Positions 54,581 through 62,050 of a stretch of 64,000 nucleotides of DNA are shown here, piece after piece. The notes beneath the pieces were generated by a model. That model made no database searches and was not told where the DNA came from. It saw nothing but the letters and a program-made list of their open reading frames with translations. The stretch is from Microbacterium sp. AK009 (GTDB lineage: Bacteria > Actinomycetota > Actinomycetes > Actinomycetales > Microbacteriaceae). Both the position numbers and the translations under genes were made by a program. The stretch lies in contig NZ_JACCCG010000004.1 of NCBI RefSeq assembly GCF_013410955.1, forward strand, positions 248,001 through 312,000. The letters are read 5' to 3'. Position 1 is the stretch's first letter, and every line of letters begins with the position of its first letter.

Positions 54581-55723
54581 TCAGCCGACCGCGGACGTCG
54601 TCGCCGTACAGGTGGGAAGCGCATCCAGATCTCCGCCGTCGGCGACGGTCTCCACCGCGGTGAGGGCATCGTCGAGATCCCCGACGGCGAAGACGCGCAG
54701 TCCGTCGGGGACGTGCCCGACCACCTCGTCGCAGTTGGCCTGCGGGGCGAGGAACCACTTCGCGCCGGCGTCGACCGCGCCCCACATCTTCTGGCGGATG
54801 CCGCCGATCGGCCCGACGACACCGTCCGAGGTGATGGTGCCGGTTCCGGCGACGTCCTCGCCGCCGGTCAGATCGCCCGGAGTGAGGAGGTCGACGATCC
54901 CGAGGGCGAACATCATCCCGGCGCTCGGACCGCCGACGTTGTTCAGCTGGATCTGCACGTCGATGGGGAACTCGAAGTCGGTGGCGAGCACGACCCCGAT
55001 CACCCACGAGGTGGTGCCGTCCGCGTCGGTCTGCTCGTCCGGGATGACGGAGACCTGCTCCTCCGCCCCGTCTCGCAGGATCGTCAGCTCCACCGCGTCG
55101 CCCTCGCCGGCGTTGATGACCTCACGCAGGTCGTCGACCCCGTCGATGGGCGTGCCGTTCGCGGCCAGGATCACATCGTCGACCTCCAGGATGCCCCGTG
55201 AGGCGGAGCCGTCGGAGAACTCGTAGACGACGATGTCCGACGGCACGTCGAAGCCCGCCTTGGTGAGGGCGGCCGCGGTGGCGTCCTGCTGGGAGTCGAC
55301 CATCATGGCGGTGCTCTGATCACGGCGCTGTTCGGTGGTCTGACCCGCCGGGAAGACCGACTCCAGCGGAAGGACGGCGCGGGTGCGGTCGAACCACGCC
55401 CCCGCGAGCTCCAGCCACGAGGGTGTGCGCTGCGGATTGCCGACGACCTGCACCGTGAGGAGGTCCAGCGACCCGTCGGTCGGATAGGTCTCCGCGCCGT
55501 CGACGGTGATGAGCGGCACGTCCTCGCCGTCGGCGTTCTGGGCGGTGCCCAGGGTGTTGTAGACCGGTCCGGGCTGTTGGATCACGTAGGCGGTCGGCAG
55601 GAAGGTGAGGACCAGCAGCACGACCAGCGCGATCACCAGCGCCCAGATGCCCGCCAGCGTGGCTCGGCTCAGGGGCCGCCGTGGCGGCGGCGTGACCGTC
55701 ACCTTCTCGTCGAACAGCACCAC
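54581..55723 (-). CDS. PDZ / Lon-like membrane protease (YlbL type)
   Basis: Signal-anchored serine protease, about 380 residues. One N-terminal helix (about 25-45 from GTG 55723), a PDZ domain near the middle (ASRGILEVDDVILAANGTPI), and a C-terminal Lon-type domain with catalytic Ser in NVGGPSAGMMFALG and Lys in GGIRQKMWGAVDAG. GTG 55723 has AGGG six bases upstream; GTG 55720 and ATG 55792 are in-frame alternatives. Homologous in layout to B. subtilis YlbL and Rv3194c. Confidence 0.9.
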   Translation of the reverse strand: MVLFDEKVTVTPPPRRPLSRATLAGIWALVIALVVLLVLTFLPTAYVIQQPGPVYNTLGTAQNADGEDVPLITVDGAETYPTDGSLDLLTVQVVGNPQRTPSWLELAGAWFDRTRAVLPLESVFPAGQTTEQRRDQSTAMMVDSQQDATAAALTKAGFDVPSDIVVYEFSDGSASRGILEVDDVILAANGTPIDGVDDLREVINAGEGDAVELTILRDGAEEQVSVIPDEQTDADGTTSWVIGVVLATDFEFPIDVQIQLNNVGGPSAGMMFALGIVDLLTPGDLTGGEDVAGTGTITSDGVVGPIGGIRQKMWGAVDAGAKWFLAPQANCDEVVGHVPDGLRVFAVGDLDDALTAVETVADGGDLDALPTCTATTSAVG

Positions 55724-55872
55724 CGATGTCCCTGCTTCCTGCCGTGATCCTCGTGCCGATGTCGATCGTTCGCGACCGGCGTAAGGGTTCATCCCGCCTG
55801 TTCACAGAGTGCGATCATCCGTGCCACTAGCGTAGACACCACGTCTTTGACCCGGCTGAGAGGGCGATTCAC

Positions 55873-57231
55873 GTGCCAGACGACGACCGCAGCCCCGAGG
55901 ATGAGTTCCAGGAGCTCATGCGCCAACTCTTCGGAGGAGGAGGCGGCGCGCCCGATCCGGAGGCGTTCGCGCGCCTGTCGGGCATGAACATCGATCCCGC
56001 GATGATGCAGACGATCATGTCCCAGCTGCAGGGTGCATTCGCCGCCGGCAGCGACGGCATCCCCTGGGACGCGACCAAACGCGGTGCTCTCCACATCGCG
56101 AACCAGGACGGGCTGAGCGTCACCGGTGGCCAGCAGACCGACCTCGACCAGGCGTTCGCGCTGGCCAATCTGTGGCTCGGCGAGGCGACGTCGGTGTCGG
56201 ATCTGTCGACGACGCCGAGGGTGATCACCCGCGGCGCGTGGGTCGAGGCGACGCTGCCCGTCTGGCAGGAACTGGCCGAGCCGGTGGCCACGAGCATTAC
56301 CGACGCCCTCACCCGAGCCCTCAGCGAGCAGGCGCCGGAGGAGATGAAGGCGCTGGTCGAAGGGGCCGGCCGGCTCATGCGCACCGTGGGCGGGTCGCTC
56401 TTCGCGTCCCAGCTGGGCCAGGTCGTGGGGAACCTCTCCAAGGAGGTCGTCAGCGGCGGAGACGTCGGCATCCCGCTCATGCCCGATGGCGAGGCGGCGA
56501 TCCTGCCGCAGAACTTCACCGACTTCGGGCGGGACCTGGAGATCCCGGACGATCAGCTGGCGCTCTACGTCGCCGCCCGCGAACTCGCCCACGCCCGCCT
56601 GTTCCGGCATGCCCGCTGGTTGCGCCTGCACGTCATCTCGCAGGTCACCGAGTTCGCTCGTGCCATCCACGTCGACACCGACGCGCTCGAGGACCTGGCG
56701 ACGCGGTTCGATCCGTCCGAGCCCGAGGAGCTGCGTCGCGCCTTGGAGAGCGGTGCACTCCTCCCCCCGCGCTCGGACGCGCAGAATGCTGCCCTCGCCC
56801 GCCTGGAGAACCTCCTCGCGACCATCGAAGGCTGGGTGGACGTGGTCACCGAAGACGCCACGTCGCGCCTTCCCTCCGCTGCCCGGATCGCGGAAGCGGT
56901 TCGCCGTCGCCGCGCCGTGGGGGGACCGGCCGAGCGAGCCCTGGGCTCGCTCGTGGGCCTCGAGCTGCGACCGCGTCGCATGCGCGAGGCCGCGGCGATG
57001 TGGCGCGCGGTGACCGCCGCGGTCGGCATCGCCGGTCGCGACGGCCTGTGGGACTACCCCGACCTCATGCCCGGAGCCGATGACATCGACGATCCCTCGG
57101 CGCTCGTCTCGCGACTGCAGGCACGCGCACGCGGCGAAGAACCGGCGCGCGACGAGATGGACGACGCGCTGGAGCGTCTGCTGTCGGGCGAGACGGACTC
57201 GGACGGGCCGGAGGATCCCCGACCGGTGTGA
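55873..57231 (+). CDS. DUF2342 zincin-like protein
   Basis: 452 residues, GTG start with GAGAGGG upstream. DUF2342 family (annotated in places as zinc-dependent metalloprotease), with the putative site AARELAHARLFRHARWLR. This is not a classic HExxH, but is the form usual in this family, so activity is unproven. Acidic C-terminus. Divergent from the PDZ protease; Rv3195 is the positional counterpart. Confidence 0.85.
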   Translation: MPDDDRSPEDEFQELMRQLFGGGGGAPDPEAFARLSGMNIDPAMMQTIMSQLQGAFAAGSDGIPWDATKRGALHIANQDGLSVTGGQQTDLDQAFALANLWLGEATSVSDLSTTPRVITRGAWVEATLPVWQELAEPVATSITDALTRALSEQAPEEMKALVEGAGRLMRTVGGSLFASQLGQVVGNLSKEVVSGGDVGIPLMPDGEAAILPQNFTDFGRDLEIPDDQLALYVAARELAHARLFRHARWLRLHVISQVTEFARAIHVDTDALEDLATRFDPSEPEELRRALESGALLPPRSDAQNAALARLENLLATIEGWVDVVTEDATSRLPSAARIAEAVRRRRAVGGPAERALGSLVGLELRPRRMREAAAMWRAVTAAVGIAGRDGLWDYPDLMPGADDIDDPSALVSRLQARARGEEPARDEMDDALERLLSGETDSDGPEDPRPV

Positions 57232-57330
57232 CACCTCACCTCTCCTGCACAGGCGGGCGGTGAGGGGCGGGACCGAGCCGACGCTGTGGACAGCGACCGC
57301 GGGGCCCCCGACACCGACGAGGATCGGGGC

Positions 57331-58185
57331 ATGCTCCGACTGGATCCCGCCTTTCCTCCGCTGTGGCGCTCCCCCTGGGCGGTGCAGTTCGGGCTGGACT
57401 CGGTGGCGACACTGACCGCTCCCGACACGTGGCAGGAGCGTCTGATCCATGAGCTGGGCACCGGTCTTCCCGCTGCGGCGCTGCCGCTGGTGGCGGCATC
57501 GCTGGGAGCTCCGGCGGGAGGCGCCGAGGATCTCCTCGCCGCGATCTCACCGGCCCTGGAGCGACCGCGACCGCCGACGCCGACGAGAGCCGTCATCCAG
57601 GTCGCAGATGATGTCGCCCCGGCGGTGGTCGAAACGCTCGAGGCGGCCCTCGCGTGCTGCGGTGTGGCGCTGGAACGCTCCGACTGGCCGGGCGAGATGC
57701 CGTCGGATCGCGCTCTGCCGGTGGTCGCCCTCGCCGCCCACCTCGTCCATCCCGCGCGGGCGGCCGCCCTGATGGCCTCCGACGTCACCCATCTGCCGGT
57801 CATCCTCGCCGGGAGCCGCGTGCGCGTCGGTCCTCTCATCGTGCCGGGGATCACGGCCTGCCTGAGCTGCCTGGCTCTGACATCCACAGACGCGGACGGA
57901 GGATGGCCGCTGCTGGCGGCTCAACTCTGCGGGAGGCCCATCGTCGAGGTCGCGCCGACCCTCCTGGTCGAGGCTGCGGCGTGGGCGGTCCGGCTCCTCA
58001 GCGGCGAGGGGACGACGACGCCGACGTCGACCGAGCTTGTCTTGTCGGCTGCGCCCGCGCCCCGGTTCCTGCCGCACCTCCCGCACGTACGGTGCGGGTG
58101 CCGATCTCCTGCAGGAACCGCGACGGGCGGCGATCGCGCGGTCCGCGCGACCAGCTCAGATCCAGGGTCCGAACGGCCCGCGTGA
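57331..58185 (+). CDS. Orphan cyclodehydratase/ThiF-like protein
   Basis: 284 residues from ATG 57331 (a GTG at 57286 is possible). The N-terminus LRLDPAFPPLWRSPWAVQFG and the later block GPLIVPGITACLSCLALTST, then WPLLAAQL, match the leader-binding/E1-like half of azole-forming (TOMM) cyclodehydratases. Four cysteines C177, C180 and C255, C257 (CGC) would bind zinc. No YcaO partner, dehydrogenase or precursor peptide is nearby. The 3' 188 bases overlap the convergent helicase gene. Confidence 0.72.
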   Translation: MLRLDPAFPPLWRSPWAVQFGLDSVATLTAPDTWQERLIHELGTGLPAAALPLVAASLGAPAGGAEDLLAAISPALERPRPPTPTRAVIQVADDVAPAVVETLEAALACCGVALERSDWPGEMPSDRALPVVALAAHLVHPARAAALMASDVTHLPVILAGSRVRVGPLIVPGITACLSCLALTSTDADGGWPLLAAQLCGRPIVEVAPTLLVEAAAWAVRLLSGEGTTTPTSTELVLSAAPAPRFLPHLPHVRCGCRSPAGTATGGDRAVRATSSDPGSERPA

Positions 58186-59785
58186 TGCCCACGTAGGCCA
58201 GCCGCCGCTCCTCGTCGATCGTCTCGAAGGTCTGCGCATACGAGATGGGAAGCACCCCCTCCGCGAGGCCGACGAGGTGCACGTGATCCCACTCCAGGCC
58301 TTTCGCCGCGTGGAGGGTGGCGAGCATCACGGTGCGCAGGGTCGGCTCCTCCTGCACCTTCGCCCGCCGGAGCAGATCGTCGGCGAACGCACGCAGGGTC
58401 GTTCCCTCCGGCGCCTCCTCCGCGAGGCGGAGAAGAGCGGCTCGCGCCTCCCACGCATCGCGCACCGCGCCGCCGGCCGGCGGCGGGTCGTCGGTCAGCC
58501 CGAGGGAGCGCAGCACATCGCGGACCGCCTCCACGAATGTTCCGGTCAGGGGCGCCACAGCGGCGGCCCGCAACGCCATCACCGCCTGACGCACCTCGGG
58601 GACATCGAAGAACCGGCGACCGCCGAGCACGCTCGCCGCGATCCCGACATCCGCCAGCGCCCGCAGCAGCTCTGCGGACTGCGCGTGGGCACGGTAGAGA
58701 ACCGCGATGTCTGCCGGATCGACGCCCGCGGCGATGCGTGCGCGGATCCGAGCAGCCACCGCCCGTGCCTCGTCGCGCTCGTCGTCGAAAGCGGTGACCG
58801 TCGGCAGCGACGCGTCGCCGCCGGCATCCGCCCCCTTCCCCGAACGTCCGCCGCTGTCTCGCCCTGCGGACACCAGGTGCAGCGCACCGGGACGGTCTTT
58901 CATCAGCGCGTTAGCGACACCGAGGATCGCCGGAGTGGAGCGGTAGTTGCGTTCCAGACGGATGACGCGGGCACCGGCGTGGCGCCGCTCGAAATCGAGG
59001 AGGAATCTCGGGTCCGCTCCCGCGAAGGAGTAGATCGTCTGACTGGCGTCGCCGACCACGCAGAGGTCACGTCGATCGCCGAGCCACAGTTCGAGGAGGC
59101 GGGCCTGGAGCGGCGAGACGTCCTGATACTCATCGACGGTGAAGTGGCGGTACTGCTCATGGATGGTCGCGGCTACGCGCGGCTCGGCCTCGATCATGCC
59201 CGCGCACGCGAGCAGGACGTCCTGGAAGTCGATCTGCCGACGCTGGTCCTTCAGCTCCTCGTAGGCCCGCTGCAGACGCACGACGCGTTCGACGTCGAGG
59301 CCTCCCACGCCCTGAGGCCGGTCGCGCGCGTACTCGTCGACCGAGCGCATCGTGACCTTCCGCCATTCGATCTCGCCCGCGACGTCCCGCAGCGTGGCGG
59401 TGTCGGGCTCGAGCCCGATGCCGTCGGCGGCGTGTGCCAGGAGCCGAACCTTGTTGTCGACGATCGACGGCATGGAGTCGCCCGCGAGCGTCGGCCAGAA
59501 GTAGTTCAGCTGCGCCAGCGCCGTGGCGTGGAAGGTCCGCGCAGACACCCCTTCGACGCCGAGGGCACGCAGACGCGCGCGCATCTCTCCGGCGGCCTTC
59601 GTGGTGAAGGTCACCGCCATGACGCGACCGGGCGAGTAGGCGCCCGTGTCGACACCGTGGGCGATGCGGTGCGTGATGACGCGGGTCTTGCCGGTTCCGG
59701 CGCCTGCGAGCACCACGACGGGTCCGCGCAGTGCCGTCACCGCCTCGCGCTGTTGTTCGTCGAGGTGCTCCAGCGGACCGGTCAC
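57998..59785 (-). CDS. uvrD2: UvrD2-like superfamily 1 DNA helicase
   Basis: 3'-5' helicase, 595 residues from GTG 59785, overlapping the nudC stop (GTGA). Walker A AGAGTGKT (27-34), VDEYQDVSPLQ (Walker B), QTIYSFAGAD, and the C-terminal motif HAAKGLEWDHVHLVGLAEG. The helicase fold ends at RPSRFLQEI; the last 34 residues are low complexity and no HRDC domain is present, unlike mycobacterial UvrD2, so the identification leans on gene order. Confidence 0.87.
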   Translation of the reverse strand: MTGPLEHLDEQQREAVTALRGPVVVLAGAGTGKTRVITHRIAHGVDTGAYSPGRVMAVTFTTKAAGEMRARLRALGVEGVSARTFHATALAQLNYFWPTLAGDSMPSIVDNKVRLLAHAADGIGLEPDTATLRDVAGEIEWRKVTMRSVDEYARDRPQGVGGLDVERVVRLQRAYEELKDQRRQIDFQDVLLACAGMIEAEPRVAATIHEQYRHFTVDEYQDVSPLQARLLELWLGDRRDLCVVGDASQTIYSFAGADPRFLLDFERRHAGARVIRLERNYRSTPAILGVANALMKDRPGALHLVSAGRDSGGRSGKGADAGGDASLPTVTAFDDERDEARAVAARIRARIAAGVDPADIAVLYRAHAQSAELLRALADVGIAASVLGGRRFFDVPEVRQAVMALRAAAVAPLTGTFVEAVRDVLRSLGLTDDPPPAGGAVRDAWEARAALLRLAEEAPEGTTLRAFADDLLRRAKVQEEPTLRTVMLATLHAAKGLEWDHVHLVGLAEGVLPISYAQTFETIDEERRLAYVGITRAVRTLDLSWSRGPRDRRPSRFLQEIGTRTVRAGGAAGTGARAQPTRQARSTSASSSPRR

Positions 59786-60735
59786 GGCGACCCCGCCGCG
59801 TACCAGTCGCTGATGAGGCGATGGGCGATGGACGCCGGTCCGGGAAGCAGAAGATCGCCGCGCCCGGCGAGGGCGTCGCCGATCTCGGGGCGCAGGAACC
59901 ACCGCACACTCACGATCTCCTCGCCGTCGGGCCGGGCCATGCCGGCGTCGACGGCCTCGGCGAGGAACCCCACCATGAGCGAGCGCGGGTAGGGCCAGGC
60001 CTGCGAGGCCCGGTACTGCAGATCCCCGACCTCCACACCCGCCTCCTCCCGGATCTCCCGGCGGACCGCGCCCTCGAGGGACTCGCCCGCCTCGACGAAC
60101 CCTGCGAAGCAGGAGTACCGCTGATCGGTCCACGCCGCATTCGAACCCAGAAGAAGACGGTCCGGGTCGTGGGGATGGGTGATGGCGACGATCACGGCGG
60201 GGTCGGTGCGGGGGAAGTGCTCCCGCCCGCAGGACGGGCACTGTCTCGACCACCCCGCGTGGCGGACCTCGGTGCGAGCGCCGCACGCAGGACAGAACGG
60301 CGCCTCGACGAGCCATCGCCCGAGACTCACCGCGGCGACGGCGAGCGACGCCTCGGCGGGATGCAGCTGGGGTGCCGCGATCCGCAGCGACTCGGTCATC
60401 ACGGGACCGGCCTCGCCGCCCGGCGCGCCGGCATCAGCGGCGAGGACGGCCATCACCACGGCCGCACCGCGCTCGTCACGACCCAGGAACGCCCACTCCT
60501 CGACCAGCTCCGCAGCGCCGGGTTCGGCCCACCGGCTCACCGTGTCCCACACGAGTCCGCCCTCGCTCGTGGGGACCCGATCGCCGCAGACCGCGAGCAC
60601 GCGCGTGGCGGGGTCGGCGAGGACAGTCGGAAGCAGCCCCGCGGTGAAGCGGTCGTCCGCGGCACGGTCCCACCGCGTCACCCGACCGGGGACCCTCGGA
60701 CGGGGCCGTTCTCGGGCGCTGTCGGACGATGTCAT
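59782..60735 (-). CDS. nudC: NAD+ diphosphatase NudC
   Basis: Nudix hydrolase for NAD(H), also known to remove NAD caps from RNA, 317 residues. Zinc ribbon C148/C151 and C166/C169, Nudix box 212-234 (starts GFVEAGESLEGAVRREI), and the NudC signature as SQAWPYPRS (244-252; usual form SQPWPFPxS). Coupled to the helicase gene by a GTGA overlap. Same neighbour pair as in mycobacteria (Rv3199c-Rv3198c). Confidence 0.93.
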   Translation of the reverse strand: MTSSDSARERPRPRVPGRVTRWDRAADDRFTAGLLPTVLADPATRVLAVCGDRVPTSEGGLVWDTVSRWAEPGAAELVEEWAFLGRDERGAAVVMAVLAADAGAPGGEAGPVMTESLRIAAPQLHPAEASLAVAAVSLGRWLVEAPFCPACGARTEVRHAGWSRQCPSCGREHFPRTDPAVIVAITHPHDPDRLLLGSNAAWTDQRYSCFAGFVEAGESLEGAVRREIREEAGVEVGDLQYRASQAWPYPRSLMVGFLAEAVDAGMARPDGEEIVSVRWFLRPEIGDALAGRGDLLLPGPASIAHRLISDWYAAGSP

Positions 60736-60812
60736 CGAGACCTTCCCGCGTTGGTCGACGAGCCAGGGCGTGGCGCGAAGGCCCGGCGGCGTGCCCGACC
60801 TACCCTGGGCTC

Positions 60813-62045
60813 ATGGCACGCTCACCCCTCACTCTAGCCGCGTCGGTGACCTCCGCTCTGCCCGGCGCCGGCGTCGTCGGCGTCGCCGCGCTGACCGAGA
60901 ACAGCGCCGGACGGTACGACTCCGCGCTGGTCGATCTCGACGATGGACGTCGCGTGGTCGTGCGCGCCCCGGTCGATGACGGTGCGGCGGCCGAGACGGC
61001 GGCCGAGGTGCGCGCTCTGACGGTGCTGACGTCCGGTGTGCGCGGTCTCCTTCCCTTCCGCGTGCCGACCGTGCTGGGCCAGACCACCCTTGTCGGCGGT
61101 CGTGCCGTCGTCGCCGACTTCCTGCCGGGCTATCGCGTCGACCCCCCGCACCTGCCCGCGGGCCGCGGGGCCGCCACCTCCCTCGGAGAGGCGATCGCGG
61201 CGGTTCACGCCCTCCCGGTCTCTGTGATCCGCGACGAGGGACTCCCCGCTCGAACGACTCGCCAGCTGCGCGATGACATCGAGCGCACGGTCGAGCGCGC
61301 CGTGGCGACCCGCCGTCTTCCGCCGAGCCTCGACGTGCGCTGGAGCCAGGCACTGAACGCCGAGGAGCTGTGGCGCTTCGAGACCACCGTCGTCCTCGGC
61401 GGTGCCGGCGCCTCGTCCTTCCTCTTCGAGGACTTCGCCGGCGAGCCCCGCGTCACCGGCGTCCTGGACTGGCACGGGCTGAGCGTGGGGGATCCGGCGG
61501 GCGACTTCATGTGGCTCGCCTCGGCCCCCGACGCCGCGGACGACGTCTTCGCCTCCTACCTCGCCCGCAGCGTTCACGCTCCCGACGGGCTGCTGCGTGA
61601 GCGGGCGCGGCTGTACGCGGAGCTCGAGTTCGCCAGATGGCTCGTGCACGGGCACGAGACGGGCCGGGCCGACATCGTGGACGACGCGGTGGAGCTTCTG
61701 GAGTCGCTGGCCGCCGGCGTGGCCGGCGACGACATCGTTCCGCAGGATCGCGGCGACGTCGACGACGCGATCGCCCTGCTCGACCGCGTGCCGGGGCCCG
61801 GCGCAACGGTGGTGGACACCTCCATGCAGACCGACGCCTACGACCCCGCCGAGGTCTCGGCGTGGTTCGGTGACGATCCAGACGATCAGGACGCTGCCGA
61901 GGACGCGCCCTCGCCCGCGCGATCGGCGGATCCGGCCGACACGGCGCCGCTGGACCTCGGACCGATCCGCGGGCGAGTGGACGACGTGGACGAAGCCGAG
62001 CGCGCGTCGCAGGCGGCGCTGCGACGCTGGGCCGTCTCGGAGTAG
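60813..62045 (+). CDS. Kinase-fold (APH-like) protein lacking catalytic HxD
   Basis: 410 residues from ATG 60813. The APH fold is visible through VVADFLPGYRVD (hinge), and VTGVLDWHGLSVGDPAGDF with the metal-binding D219. The catalytic loop that should read HGD-x-x-x-x-N is instead VVLGGAGASSFLF (193-205). The C-terminal 80 residues are acidic and low complexity. May be a pseudokinase or a sensor. It is the only plus-strand gene in the helicase cluster. Confidence 0.8.
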   Translation: MARSPLTLAASVTSALPGAGVVGVAALTENSAGRYDSALVDLDDGRRVVVRAPVDDGAAAETAAEVRALTVLTSGVRGLLPFRVPTVLGQTTLVGGRAVVADFLPGYRVDPPHLPAGRGAATSLGEAIAAVHALPVSVIRDEGLPARTTRQLRDDIERTVERAVATRRLPPSLDVRWSQALNAEELWRFETTVVLGGAGASSFLFEDFAGEPRVTGVLDWHGLSVGDPAGDFMWLASAPDAADDVFASYLARSVHAPDGLLRERARLYAELEFARWLVHGHETGRADIVDDAVELLESLAAGVAGDDIVPQDRGDVDDAIALLDRVPGPGATVVDTSMQTDAYDPAEVSAWFGDDPDDQDAAEDAPSPARSADPADTAPLDLGPIRGRVDDVDEAERASQAALRRWAVSE

Positions 62046-62050
62046 CCGAC

